The notes under the pieces are model-generated. The model saw only the letters and a list, made by a program, of their open reading frames with translations. It searched no databases and was not told the origin of the DNA. The position numbers were made by a program, and so were the translations under genes. A stretch of DNA of 64,000 nt, taken from Hansfordia pulvinata. Its lineage: Eukaryota; Ascomycota; Sordariomycetes; Xylariales. The stretch covers positions 2,046,001 to 2,110,000 of the forward strand of contig BJKQ01000010.1 in assembly GCA_006538405.1 (NCBI GenBank), in the 5' to 3' direction. Of this stretch, positions 1 to 11,189 are shown in pieces. Positions within the stretch are counted from its first letter, which is position 1; each line of letters starts with the position of its first letter.

Positions 1-2103
1 CCGCGCGCGAGAAAGAGGCCTCTCAGAATATAACGGGGCACAGATTGCTCACTTTTTGTATTTTTTTTTTTTCGCGATGTCATCCCGGCAGTCAGTCTGG
101 GGAAGAAGTGACTCCGGCGACTTCGCCCCCCTCCCTTCCCCGTTCTGGCGCCGCCGGCAGCCATTGTTCGACGCCCAGGGCTGGTGTTTGGCTGCGGCAG
201 AGAGGGTATATATCTGGCATGGAAGCCCCCACGGTCGATGAAGTGGAGGGATATGAAAAAAAAAAAATTAGAAAAGGAAAGGAAGAAACAAAAGTTACAA
301 AAAGGTACGACTCGTTACCATGGGTACTCGTACGCCGGCGATGAACTCGTGCCCACGAGGACTTCGCGGTCGGCGCAGAGCGCAGAGCCACCACGGCCTT
401 GCTGCCCGGGGGAGGCTGTTGGAGACGGTGACTGGTCACAAAGCCGCCCGCCCGGGGGGGGGGCCTCGCGGCCCGCGAAGCATGCGGGGGGTGGCAGCGG
501 CGGCGAGGTCATGGCATCCATCCTTCACGTGGGACGCTCCCGCTCTGCCCGGGGGTGTTTCTTTCTTTTTTTCTTTTTCTTTTTCTTCCCCTTTCGTCTC
601 TCCGCTTCCCGAAAAGGCTCGAGACGTGGCAAGTCGCGCGGACAACGCAATGGTGAAAAATATGATAGCTCGAGGCCGGGGACGGGGGGATCCGGTAGGG
701 TGACATTGGCCTGCACAGGATCGAGGCCAGCAGACCCTCCCCGCCGCCGCGATAGACGAGCGGACAAGATCTGAGGCGCCCGCCCGCCCGCCCCGTTGCT
801 TCCATGCGCCGTCGTACTGGCTGTGGGTGGCGTTGCGTGGCGCGTCACGCAGGTACTGGAGAGTACGAGTAGGTTGGTGTCGTGCACGAAAGAGAGACAC
901 CACTGGACCCCCAAGCAGCATATCTCATCAGTTTCGCCCGGGCTCGGTGACGCGGCGGCCTGCCCTGTCGGCTGGAAGAGGCCGTGCCCAGACAGCCAGG
1001 GAGAGAGGCTCGAGACTCGGACTCTGGCGCTGGCGCTGGCCGGGTGCTCGGCAGGCTACGATCCGCGTGGAGGAGCTCCGGCGGGGGGGGGGGGGAGAAG
1101 GCAAGGACGCCAGCTTCGAGAATTAGAAAAAAAAACCCGCCGTCACATCTCCGCAGGGCTGGCTGGCTGGCTAGCTGCAACATGAACTCGTAGGCTTCGA
1201 CGAATACCAAGACGAGCAGCAGTTGGAGGTGTTGAGTCTGGCGACGTGACGCGCGCCCGATAACCCCGGCAGCCCCGTCGCTCCCAAGAAGAACTGGTCT
1301 CTCGAAGCAGCGAAGCCCCAGCGACTGCGCAGTCCCTCTGCGATCCGTACGTGTGAATGTCCCGGCTTGACACGACAGGGCTGGAGCCGGGCGAGTCAAC
1401 AGAGACCCCCCCCCTCGACACGGTCAGCACCCTTCCGGCCGCCGCCGCACACCTCCCAGCCGGCTACCCAGATCGACCCCTTTCCATACGGATACATCCA
1501 ACGGCGACGGCTTGCGGGGGCTCTCGCGGCCGGCCGACCCGAAAGCCTGCCCTCCGGCAGCCGACCCCGATCAGGCAACCGCCCGCGCCCCCGGGGACGA
1601 CGCCGGGAGATCTGGCATCGCAGCATCCGGAGTGGGGAGGGGCGGGAGGCGGCCCGCGGACGAACATGGGCGTTGGAGCATTCACACTCCCCCGGGTAGC
1701 AGCCTGAAATCTACGAGTATATTTCCGTGCGCGCAAAGACAAGGCCGATGCGCGGGTCTGTTGACAGGCCGTGAAGCCGATTCAAACGGCAACGGCGCTT
1801 CTCACCCCTGGACTCGAACAAGCACGCCCCCGGCAGTCGACGGGGGCACAGGGGTGGAAGGTAAATGGGTCTGACGCCGCTCCAAGTGGTCATTCATCCA
1901 CGATCCGATCCAATCGCAACAATATAATCATATGCTAGCCAAGCCCTGGCTCCTGGAACGCCGCTACCTGGTGCGAACATAAAAGCAGACGCTGCTCATG
2001 TGGGAAAGAGCTCCAAGAAAAAAAGCAAAAATGCGCCTGGGGTATCACTGATCCCTCCGTCCCTCTCCCGTCTTCCCCTCTGCTGTACTCCTCACTCGCC
2101 GAC
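1..2103. other. Intergenic, no gene supported
   Basis: No open frame here has the codon pattern, splice structure or family resemblance of a gene. The stretch holds low-complexity T, A, C and G runs (T runs near 60 and 560-590, an A run near 255) and two copies of the TACGAGTA octamer (864 and 1712). It lies beyond the 3' end of the minus-strand membrane-protein gene, so it probably includes that gene's 3' UTR. Confidence 0.6.
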
Positions 2104-3694
2104 TCACCGCCGGCTGTCCATCTCGACATCCTCAAACGCCCCCATCTGCGCCCGATCCATCGACCCAGGCCGCAGCGCGCGGGGGTAGCTGCTGCTGCTG
2201 CTGTTGCTGTGGTGGTGCTGCCCCCTAGCTTCGCCGGATCTCCTCCCGCCCGCACCACCTGACGAGGCCCGCGCGTTGGCGTTGGCGTTGCCGCTGCCGG
2301 AAGCGGCCCGGGACAACCACCCCCCGCCACCGCTGCCGCCACCCCACTCCTCCTCCGGCGTCTCGGGCACGCTGACCAGGCTGTGCGCCATGGTGACGCC
2401 GGACACGCTGGACACGCGGGACGGGGTGTCGTCCCCGGCTGCCGGCGGCGGCGGCGGCTCGGAAGCACCGGAGGCGGCGGCGGCGGATTCGAGGGCGCCG
2501 TGCCAGCTGATCTGTCTGCCGGCGGGGCCGGGTGCGTGGGTTTGCGCCGTGCCCGAGGTCACCGACGCGTTGCGCTGGTGGCCTCCCGTCCCTGGGAAGT
2601 CTGGGGAGGAGGAGGAGGAGGAGGGATGTTGCACCCCACCCGCAGCCCCCCACCCAAACTCGGCGCCCAGGGCCCGGTCGACGTCCTCGCGGAAGCTGGC
2701 GCCGCCGCCGCTGGTGCTCCGACGTCGCTGCTTCTCGACGTACTCGTCGAACTGAGTGGACCGGCGGTGGTCGTAGCTGGGTCGGCGCGCCTGCTGCTGC
2801 TCCGGGGGCTGTTGGGGCTGGTCGGCGACGTCGCGGGTAGAGCTCATGGACAGGCGGAGCGAAGCCGCGGAGAGGGAGCGCGGGCGCGACGACGAGAGCC
2901 GGGCGACGCCGGCGTTGGTGGTGGGGTCGTAGAGCGAGGGCTGGGACGTGGCGGCCAAGGTGGCGCGGGACTGGTACCGGGAAGCGGCGGCGGCGGCAGC
3001 CGAGATGTCGGCCTCGTCGGCGGCGAAGCCGTAGGACTGCGCGTTGTTGCCCGGGGTGTGGTAGTCGTGGTTGTCGCGCAGGCGCAGGAACTTGCGGACC
3101 GCGTAGGCGGCGACGGCGGCGGTGACGGCGCTGGGGTTCTTGTCAGGCGGGCGAGGACACAGAAAGAGAGAGAGAGGGAGAGAGAAGAAAAACTCACAGC
3201 AACACGCAGTCCATGCCAATGCCTATGGACGAGTACTGCCAGTCCCTGTTCTGGACGTGGACGACAATGTCGAGGGCGAGGATGATGGCGGACAGGACGA
3301 TGCTGAGGACGTTGGTGAAGAGCATGCCGCTGGGGGTGAGGACCTCGGAGGCGTACTTGGCGACGCAGACGAGGGCGAGGACGAGGGAGAAGAGCGAGAA
3401 GGCAATGTTGACCGTCTCCCACCTGTTGCGCGGGTCAGCGAGCCGTCTCTCGAGTCTTTGCTCCTCGTTTGCGTGGCCAGCAGAGCACAGCACTTACACG
3501 ACCTCGACGACGGGAAAGGCGTCAGCCGGCGACCCCTGATCCCTCCAGATGCTGAGCGACCAGGAGAGCCGGTAGCTGAAGAGGCCCATCATGGCCAGCA
3601 GCAGCAGGGTCTGGAGCAGCCAGCAGGGGAACAGCAGCCGCCTCGACCATTTCGAGCGGGAGAACTGCGACTGGTCGCGGTGGGACCCGAGCAT
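2104..3694 (-). CDS. Four-TM membrane protein with long disordered tail
   Basis: Unrecognised membrane protein of 482 aa. Exons are 3694-3498, 3422-3198 and 3130-2104, with GTAAGT/GTGAGT donors, and the frame is continuous. The first TM segment starts about 15 residues in (RRLLFPCWLLQTLLLLAMM). Exon 2 carries two more (near IAFSLFSLVLALVCVAKY and NVLSIVLSAIILALDIVVHV), and a short one spans the exon 2/3 junction. This four-helix part fills about 160 residues and resembles MARVEL-like tetraspans only in layout. The remaining 320 residues are Ser/Ala/Gly/Pro-rich, hydrophilic and probably cytosolic, with many possible phosphosites. The ATG at 3694 is the first one in frame before the first helix. 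The last exon's start was placed at 3130 because only that acceptor keeps the frame. Function unknown; a plasma-membrane or vacuolar location is an inference. Confidence 0.85.
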
Positions 3695-4320
3695 GGTTGC
3701 TGGCGTGTGCGCTTGCTGCAGAGCAATGTGTCGGGTGAGTGAGCCCGTCGCGTCGTCGGAGAGGAGGGGGCCTGGGTGAGGTGTGGTGTGGTGTGGCGTG
3801 GCGTGGCGTGGCGGGGGAGGGCGTAGCAGCGGCGACGAGCTGGCAAGCAAGCACGCAGGCTGGAGGCGAGTCTCCGGAGCGCGGAGGGGAAGAAAGAGAC
3901 AGCCGCAGACCTTATACTCGTACCCGAGTGCGTTATGGGCGTACGATAGGGCCGGGGGCAGAGGGCAGAGGGCCGAGGGGACGCCGGCGTGCGCCGTGGG
4001 GCGGGGGCTGAGTCTCAACCTGCACCCACGGCCGCCAGTCGATCATGTAATGATGGAAGGTATTGGATGCAATACTGGCAAGGAAGGTACGGGTGTGGAC
4101 GTACTCGCACTTGCACCTGCACCTGCTCCTGCTCGAGCCTCGCCCGCCTCCATTACTCGTAGAGCCCTCCGTCTCGTAGATGACCTCAGTGAGGGCAGCC
4201 CTGCCACCTCCTACAAACCACCACTCACGAGTAACGCCCCCGAACCCGCCTGCTCCTACAAACAGACGAGCAAGACCAAGCCTCTTTGCGAGGAACTAAC
4301 CAGTGGAGCCTTGAACAAAT

Positions 4321-4344
4321 CAGTCAGTCCGTCAGTCAGTCAGC
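4321..4344. repeat. (CAGT)n microsatellite
   Basis: Short tandem tetranucleotide, five to six CAGT units with one interruption, in intergenic DNA. Confidence 0.8.
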
Positions 4345-5321
4345 CCTGGTAGCGGAGCTTGGCTGAGCCGCAGGGACGCACACCCCAACAGCCCTGCCAT
4401 TGGGCCACGTCCCCCCGTTTGTCTGTCTACGAGTATGAACTGACCAAGGCCCCGTCGACAATGGCGGCGTCTAGGCTCGATGGAGCAAGGCGTGGATCGA
4501 CGAGCCTGGTCTGCTGCGGCTGAGCCTTTAGTTCTACCCTCCAGCCCGTTTGTCCGTCTGGCTGGCCCACCACCCGCGACCCGTCCCGCTGGCAAATCGA
4601 TTCGACATGGATGGGACAAGACGGGGTCTCTGGCAGGGCTGGTTCCTGCTGCCTGCCGCCGCCGTCGTTCGAGGTGGGAAGACAGGGTGTTGACGGCTTG
4701 GACAGGAATTTTTAGATTGGACAGAGCCAGCAGCAGTCCACGACAACGAGTGCAAGATGCCGCGCTAGATGTCTGCCCTTTCCAGAGAGAATGGGGTGCA
4801 GGAGATCCCCTTGAGGCCAGCAGCACTCGTCGAGATGGCAGATACGGACCAGGCTGCCCTCTCTGTTTGACTTGCTGACCCCAGCCCCGGCACCCCGGCG
4901 CCGTGGAGAAGCAGAACAAGCAAAGCACAGGGCTCTCCCCCGCATCTCGTAGGCATGGACATGGATGGGCGTCCTCGCCCGCAGCAAGTCGGTGAGCTCA
5001 CAGGCGTCTGCGTGCCCGCTCTCTCCCACTTCTCCTCACAGAGATCAAGCGGCTGCGCCGTCGGCCATCTCGGGTCATCACGGCCATGTGCTTGGCCTTT
5101 TCTGTTCGGTTTCGGAGCCCAGCCCCGGTGGAGCCGCGGGCGAGGCTATGCACAGCCCACTCACGGGCACCACTCGCCCGGCCAGCGGTGGAGCTGGGAC
5201 TCACACACCACACGCACATAGCCGCCTTGCCGCGGCTGACCTGAGATGACGTCTCAGGCTTTGTCATTCCCGCACATCTTCCAGGCTTTGCCAGCCCGCC
5301 CTAAAATTAGGTAGGCGCGGG

Positions 5322-5396
5322 TACGAGTAGGCGTAGACGTAGGCGTAGGCGTGCGAGTAGGCGTGCGAGTAGGCGTAGGCGTGCGAGTAGGCGCGG
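5322..5396. repeat. Minisatellite of GTAGGCGTGCGA-type units
   Basis: An imperfect tandem array built from the hexamers GTAGGC and GTGCGA, which alternate and sometimes repeat (GTAGGCGTAGGCGTGCGA). It begins with a TACGAGTA octamer. It lies in intergenic DNA about 460 bp upstream of the tRNA-Glu gene. Confidence 0.85.
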
Positions 5397-5860
5397 CAGA
5401 CCCTCCGACCCAGGCCAGCAGAAGGCGTCCTGGGCTCCTCGCACGTACGAGCAAGATGCCTGCCCCAGACGCCTGGAGCCATGACTCGCGATCGGGGTGG
5501 CTGGGAGCTGCGCACGAGACCCTTGGCCGGTGGGTGGCAAACGCAAGAAACCCATCATGAAATGCCTCCCCCCCCCGGTGCCCTCATTTTCTCGCTAACA
5601 CTCACGGAGTATCGGGAGCGATTGGCGCGGGGCGGGCACAGACGCAGGTATAAAAATAGAAACCCTCGCTAATTATTCTGCATCGGTCCAAGGCTGTCCA
5701 CGGGGTGGAGGGCGGGATCGTCATGCTCGCAGGCTGTGGTCGTCCGCCGCTTGGTCATTGGGCGGAGCGGTTGGAGTAGACAGGAGAGGCCGGGGCTGCG
5801 CTGGGTCTTGAGCACTGTGAGTGGTATTGGTCATTAATAAGAAGGCTTTCTTTCAACAAT

Positions 5861-5931
5861 TCCGAATTGGTGTAGTGGCTAACATTTGACGCTCTCACCG
5901 TCAAGCCCGGGGTTCGATTCCCGATTCGGAG
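5861..5931 (+). tRNA. tRNA-Glu (anticodon CTC)
   Basis: A 71-nt intronless tRNA. The 7-bp acceptor stem TCCGAAT/ATTCGGA is perfect, followed by discriminator G at 5931. Anticodon stem TGACG/CGTCA closes the loop CTCTCAC, so the anticodon is CTC and reads GAG. The D arm (GGTGTAGTGGCTAAC) contains the internal A box and the T arm (GGTTCGATTCC) the B box. The T stem is one base shorter than normal: CGGG pairs with CCCG around an 8-nt loop, or one C is missing from a CCCC run. Decodes glutamate, matching the GAG-rich codon use of the neighbouring genes. Transcribed by RNA polymerase III from internal promoters. Confidence 0.93.
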
Positions 5932-5935
5932 TTTC

Positions 5936-5939
5936 TTTT
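5936..5939 (+). terminator. RNA polymerase III terminator of tRNA-Glu
   Basis: TTTT begins four bases after the discriminator base and is the minimal Pol III stop. A much stronger run of eleven T lies at 5968-5978 as a back-up. Confidence 0.6.
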
Positions 5940-6392
5940 GCCTCGTCCGCATCACGACCTGATGATGTTTTTTTTTTTCTTTTTTCCTTTTTGGCCTCAC
6001 GACGTCGCCGCTCGTAGCGAGGCCGCACAAGCTTGAGCTGATCGTGCCAGTCTTGGTGGTCATGCTCGCGGTGCTTGTTCTATTCATGAGCCGCTGGGCC
6101 CTGCCGGGGACTACGAAATACCGACAGACTTTCATCACACAAGATACAGGACATCGTTCTTCACCGATGCCAGGCGATGGACGGCAGTCGGCACCACTCG
6201 GTATCTCCACTCCTGTCCCGAGAGCGACAACATGGTAGATCGATTAGTAGTGGATTAACTAGAAGCCCATACAATATCTGGTGATATCCCAGTCACGGCT
6301 CAAGTGCCCCGAGCACCTCACAAAGTGAGCCCATCAACGGGCTAATCGACGACAAGGACATGACGAGACTCCAAACCCCTGACAAACCCCCC
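5940..6392. other. Intergenic
   Basis: Space between the tRNA and the 3' end of the GH76 gene. It holds the long T run at 5968-5978. No gene seen. Confidence 0.6.
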
Positions 6393-6540
6393 TCAGATGT
6401 CCATCGCCGCGATGAGCGCCAGCAAGGCCGACACCTGGCTGGCGACCGTGACCCCGTCAAACGGGCCCTGCCACCGGCCCGCAAAGAAATCCACCTCCTC
6501 CCCCTCCGAGCCACGAGAACCATCACCACCATCACCACCA

Positions 6541-6572
<32 letters not shown>

Positions 6573-7755
6573 CGTGGCGTTCCGCGCGTGGTCCCACAGC
6601 TGCCGCGCGTTGCGGCGCAGGTACGCGCGGTACGCGGGGTCGCCGCCCACCGCGTCGTCGAGGCGGCGCAAGCCCCGCATGAAGACGCCCTTGAACATCC
6701 ACGCGTCGGCGGCGCAGGCGTCCGCCGACGACGCGCAGCCCGGCTCCGTCAGGGTGCCGCTCGTCGTCGTCAGGTCGGGGCTGGCCAGCACGGCGTCGGC
6801 GACGGCGCGCGCCTCGGCCAGGTAGGCCGCGGACGCCGCGGGCGAGGACGAGGCCGTGGCGCGCGCCAGCTCGGCCAGGCCGCCCAGCACGACGCCCTGG
6901 TTGTACGTCCAGACGACGTCGCCGTTGTTGCGGCACTTGCCTCCGTCGTCCTCCCCTTCCTCCTCCTCCTCTGCCAGGCCGTCGTTGATGAGCGACTGCT
7001 CGTTGATCATCCCGCTGGCCCGGAACCACTCCCACTCCGTCTGCGCGCGGCCCACGTAGCCCGCCCGGTGGTCCGCGCCGTCGCCGTCGCCGTCCTCCCC
7101 AGGCTGTTGGCCAGCGACGCCGCCAGGTCGAGGTACAGCTCGTTGCTGATGGCGTTGTGGTACTCGCGCCGGGGGATGTTCCACACCAGACCCCCGCCGC
7201 ACGCCCCGGCCCCGTCCCAGTACCGCCAGATGTACGCCTCGTCCCCGCGCGCCACCCTCCGGTACTCCTCCCTCTCCCCTTCCCGCCGTCGCCGTCGCCG
7301 CCGTTGGTGGTGGTGGCGGCGGTGACGACCCTCCACAGCCCCAGCGCCGCAAGCGCCCACCACGCCGTGTCGTCCGTGCTGTCGGCCCGGAAGTCCCCGC
7401 CCCCTCCGGCCACCAGGGCAGCACCCGCCTCTGCCTCGGGAACGTGTTCTCCGCCGCCGCCAGCACGCCGCCCTGCCGCTCCCCTCCACCCGTGGCCTCC
7501 ATCCAGTCCACCAGCGCCTGCAGCGCCACGCCCGAGTGCCACCAGGGCGTCTTGGGGTCGCCCCACAGGCCTGTCGTCGCGTCGTAGAAGGTCATCAGCC
7601 CCGCCAGGGCGCCCGCAACCTCGGCCCGGCCCGGGGGCGTCGGCGCGTCGTCCGCCGCCGAGGCCAGGGGGCCCCGAGGCGTGGTGGTGCCGACTGCGCC
7701 GCTGAGGGCGAGGGCGAGGACGAGCGCCGGGAGGGGGTATGGGGGGTGGCCACAT
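6393..7755 (-). CDS. GH76 endo-1,6-alpha-mannanase, secreted, frame broken
   Basis: A GH76 protein acting on alpha-1,6-mannan at the cell wall or outside the cell. Family blocks in order: LWGDPKTPWWHSG near the start, the catalytic Asp pair in STDDTAWWALAALGLW, LVWNIPRREYHNAISNELYL, MINEQSLINDGL, VVWTYNQGVVLGGLAEL and a C-terminal SQVSALLALIAAM. The frame changes three times, and each change is repaired by one extra C on the plus strand in a C run (7400-7404, 7276-7279, 7097-7100). The three losses sum to a full codon, so the last third returns to the first frame. A signal peptide-like stretch (LPALVLALALSGAVG) precedes the domain. It joins the ATG at 7755 only if one or two more bases are missing in the C runs at 7727-7741, so the start is uncertain. 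About 455 aa if all are restored. There is no GPI tail, unlike Dfg5/Dcw1. Sequencing undercalls seem likelier than a pseudogene. Confidence 0.85.
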
Positions 7756-8949
7756 TTTTTCTTCTTCTTCTTACTGCCTTGGTGAACAGGTCGGGTAGTA
7801 GCCGTGAAGTTTTATGAGGAAGAGAGTAGTGCTGCCGACATGAAGCCCTCAAGCCGAATATCAGGCCGAGGAGGCGAGGCGACCGTCCGCGGGTCCCAGA
7901 AGTGAGGAGCGTCAGAGGTCGAGCTCGGCTCGAACGAGCGTATGAAAAGAGCGAGGGGCCTGTAACTCCCTGCCTGGCCTCCTAGGAACCAGCCAGCTCG
8001 GTGACGTGATGGTTCACAGGGCTAATGGGCGGGAAGCGTCCCTCTGCGGACGAGGAGAAGAAGGAAGAGAAACGAGTGAGGCGCCTGTGACGTACGAGCG
8101 GACGCAGCGGCGAAGTCACCAGAGCTAAAAGAGGACAACAGACGAGATGATAAGCGATGACGGACGAAGCTGCACTTTTCTCGCTCGCCCGCAGCCTCGC
8201 GCTCGTCCCACCCGCTTATTCCTGCAAGAAATCGATCTCGAGGCGTGTCGTGTGGTCTACGCGAAACAAAGGGCGCCCGGGACCCCCGTGTCGTCGTGCT
8301 GAGTCTTGTATGCGAAAAACTCGGGCCCGCCAGCCTGCGCGCGCGCCCGTGTCGGCTAGATGGGATTTATATACCCACGCATGATTCCCCCTTCGTCACG
8401 CCCGCTACGCTGTCGACATCGCAACCCGCCGAGGCCCAATCAGCGACACGACGCCCGCGGCCAAGACGGGGGGCTGCCGTAGTAAATGGGAAGCTCGGCC
8501 CAACCTCGCCGGGGCGGCATCCGACGCACTCGTACTACGCGCGGACCCGGAAAGTGCAATTCGGGGCATCCAGGGGCTCTGCAACGTCCCCACGTGTTGG
8601 TGCCTGGCCCCGTCCACGGGTTGGCTGCCGGATGCAGAAGGCGAGGCAGGTTCTCATGTCAACATGCCGGCACGGGTTCTCCACTTGACGAGCGCCAGGG
8701 TTGCATGCACACGCGCGACTCTGGGGATTCCCAAGATTGCTGTGATCGCCCGGGGTCATAGCCAGCACAGTTAAGGCGTCGGGTCGAGGGAACGGCAGCA
8801 CCACGGCGGCAGCGGATAGTTAGGCGGTTGTATTCTACGGTGTGACACCTGATCAGTACGGAGTACCATATTGCAGCCGAGAACGGCCTCAACAACTCTT
8901 CCCGGCAGAGCCCATTCACCTGGGATCTGCGCCGTCCATGCTGACACTG
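7756..8949. other. Intergenic, promoter of the GH76 gene
   Basis: No gene supported. The end near 7756 is the presumed promoter and leader of the GH76 gene, with a T/CTT-rich run at 7755-7772 next to the candidate start. Confidence 0.6.
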
Positions 8950-10218
8950 CTACAGGAAGAACTTGGTGAAGTAGTCCTTACTGCTCCACCCCGAGACCGG
9001 AGTCGTGTTCGACAACCCCTTGGCTAACGGCCACTTGCCGCCCCAGAAGTTGGGACCCAGGGCGCGCCGAATCTCCGCCGTCGCCCCTTGGCCAGCTCGT
9101 AGTGCATCGCGGAATGTCTGTGAGCGGATGATCAGCAAGCCGCGGTGAGGCGGGACGGGCGTTTCTACTTACGGGAGGTCGTCGAACCCGTCGACCCAGA
9201 CGTAGTGGCTCAGGGTGCTGCAGGGCTTGTGATCGGGGAATTGTTGGCAATCCTTGGGCTTCTTGAGGCATTTAGTCTGCCGTCTCTTCGTGTCGCCGAT
9301 TTGGCAGAACTCATCCTGAAACTCGAACGTGACATCCTGATCTTTGCCTTGCAGCACCTCGAGGAACCTCTTGTGCGAGTCGAAGAGAAAGACCTTTCCG
9401 TTCGTCTTCTTGACTCTCCTGTTCCATCCGTCGTCGGGATCCTCCACCTTCTGCCTCAATATCTGATTCCAGAGCTCGACGCTGCCCTCGTGGAGCGGGT
9501 TGAGTGGCCAAGCCTCCAGGTCTTTGCTCCTGTAGCTCGGGATCAGAGTCATCAGCATGAAGTTCTTGTAACCGGCCTGCTCGTGCAGGGGCTTTATGGC
9601 ATGCTCGTAGATCCAATCGATCACCATGTCGTAGAAACTCGCCAGGTCGCTTGCTGTGTCCCCCAACGAGAGGATGTCTTCGCGGCCGACATAGATGGCG
9701 ACAAGGGACTGTTCTTTGCTCAGTCTCTGTCCCAGAAACCCGTGGTCTATCCTGAGATAATCCTGGACCTGCGTTTTCAAATCATTCGGCACGGTCCCCC
9801 ACCTTGTGTTGCGCCAGTTTTCCTTGTCCGATTCGGCGTCGAGCACGCCGTCCTCGTAGTTTTGACGCACCACGGGGCTGCGCGTCCGAGCATAGAAGTA
9901 GGCTCGCACGTCGCACTCGATCGGGTCTTGCCAGCCTTTCCTGGTGCCGCAATCGGTGAGCCACTTCACCATGTTGGGGCCCAGAAACGAGTTTGGAAGG
10001 TCCTCTGTAGACTGGAAAGACTGTTGAACATCAGCAGAAGAGAGTAGCGAGTCGCCAAAGGTGAGTCTGCTCGTGTCAGCCGGCTGCGCCAAGGTCGCGC
10101 TGCTTTGCTCTACTTACACCCCATAGTGCCCTCCTTCCGGATTTCCTAACTGCTTTTCGGGGCCCTTGGCGGCCCGCGCGGAGGCCAGACAGGCGAGCAT
10201 GAAATACCTCGTACGCAT
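8950..10218 (-). CDS. Secreted SGNH/GDSL esterase, CE16-like, one frameshift
   Basis: Predicted carbohydrate esterase of the fungal SGNH (CE16-like) group, about 387 aa. Exons are 10218-10118, 10066-9173 and 9117-8950. Exon 1 gives a short signal peptide (MRTRYFMLACLASARA). Exon 2 opens with LTFGDSL, the nucleophile-Ser block I. The C-terminal Asp-His block is rebuilt across the last intron as WVDGFDDLPHSAMHYELAKG, and this phase also fits the donor/acceptor pair. After AKG the frame must shift by one base: an extra C in the run 9084-9087 continues it as ATAEIRRALGPNFWGGKWPL to the TAG at 8950. Without it the protein ends about 20 residues later in Arg-rich sequence. Block III reads YVGREDIL, where the family has GxND, so the oxyanion Asn is replaced. 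Substrate unknown; acetyl-xylan or hemicellulose side groups are typical for the family. Confidence 0.8.
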
Positions 10219-10712
10219 TGTGTAGATTGCCAATGGCGATTGCAGGTAGGTAAGGAGGAGATCACGAGAAGCACAGCACTCGGAGAGGCACTGGGGCATT
10301 TGTATAGACGTCCATGGCGCGTTGCAAGGCTGCGAGGCGCTGCCTAGAAAAGAGAAGAAAGAAAACCCCAGACCCTGTCGCGGGGAGGCAAGCGTTGCCT
10401 GCTGCCCTTCTATGCTACCTGGTGGCGCGAAGTTGCCTTGCAAGGGAGAGACTGAAGAGACCAAGATGCAGTCCACACGGGGGAAAACAAGCTTGAAGAA
10501 CGACACCCTGGGTAGGGGCTGATCGAGTTGCCTCGAGAAGCGGCGGCAACGACATGCAGCCGTCTCAGCTTCCCAGGTGCTCCCCTTCCTCGCCTTGTCC
10601 TGTGGTCAGAAAAATCGCCATGTGAGGCGGCTTTGGCCACTCTTCTACAGGTTAACACCACTGCAGCTGAAAGCCCGGCGCCGCGCAAGGCAAACACTGA
10701 TCTGGCGGGGAT
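10219..10712. other. Intergenic, promoter of the SGNH esterase gene
   Basis: Nothing gene-like between the esterase start and the 3' end of the next minus-strand gene. Confidence 0.55.
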
Positions 10713-11189
10713 TCAGCTGCACCCCGGACCCTCGTCAGCGGAATCCCACGCCCTCAGGGGCCCCACCTGTAAACGCCGCCGACACACAGTCGCGGGAGGT
10801 CGTGGGTAGCGGTAGTAGGTCGTGCAGCCGAGATGCTCGCAGCCGCCATCAGGCAGGCAAGGGTGGCTAACAAAGGTGGTCGACAGGGGACTCGGGCATG
10901 CGCACGGGTCCGAGATGGTTGAGAGTTGCGCGCACATGGGGACGCGACAGGAGCTGCAGACCGAAACGGTGGATGTCACTGTTGGGCAGCCCGTTGGCGA
11001 CGGACCCTGGTACGATTCGGCCGACACGGGGAGATCGATGGTGGTTAGCTGCTGTGCCTGTGCCAAGGGGGCGATGGCAAGGAAAAGCCTGGAACGAATG
11101 TTCAGTAGGAGACGGGACGGGACGAGAAGCGCGTTCGGGTCGACTGACATGAGGGTTATTATTCTGGCAGGCTGCGGGGGTCCTGCCAT
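10713..11189 (-). CDS. Small secreted cysteine-rich protein
   Basis: A 138-aa secreted protein in two exons, 11189-11149 and 11088-10713, joined by a 60-bp intron with a GTCAGT donor. Splicing creates a clean signal peptide (MAGPPQPARIITLMLFLAIA, then PLAQA as cleavage site). The intron length is a multiple of three, so an unspliced form would also stay open. The mature part has a dense Cys pattern: GCPTV, VCSSC, MC, PCAC, PC, GGC and GC within about 60 residues, rich in Thr/Ser/Pro. This is a known style of fungal small secreted proteins, with no assigned function. The last 25 residues are basic and less convincing, so the true 3' end may involve another splice. An apoplastic or wall-associated role is a guess. 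Confidence 0.6.
   Translation of the reverse strand: MAGPPQPARIITLMSVDPNALLVPSRLLLNIRSRLFLAIAPLAQAQQLTTIDLPVSAESYQGPSPTGCPTVTSTVSVCSSCRVPMCAQLSTISDPCACPSPLSTTFVSHPCLPDGGCEHLGCTTYYRYPRPPATVCRRRLQVGPLRAWDSADEGPGCS

Larger units (their letters stand above)
3695..5860. other. Intergenic, promoter region and simple repeats
   Basis: The part next to 3695 must hold the promoter of the minus-strand membrane-protein gene and contains GTGGCGTGGCGTGG-type low complexity (3783-3815). The rest has no credible gene. Octamers TACTCGTA/TACGAGTA lie at 3915, 4154, 4428 and 5322. Confidence 0.6.

Noticed and set aside
6393..7755. Programmed ribosomal frameshifting to explain the GH76 breaks
   Set aside because: Three shifts in one gene and similar one-base losses in six others, without slippery sites or structures, point to sequence errors or decay.
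9117..9172. Alternative last-exon reading of the SGNH esterase as QTFRDALRAGQG from the acceptor
   Set aside because: It does not match the phase of the GTAAGT donor and loses the His of the catalytic block; the PHSAMHYELAKG reading fits both.
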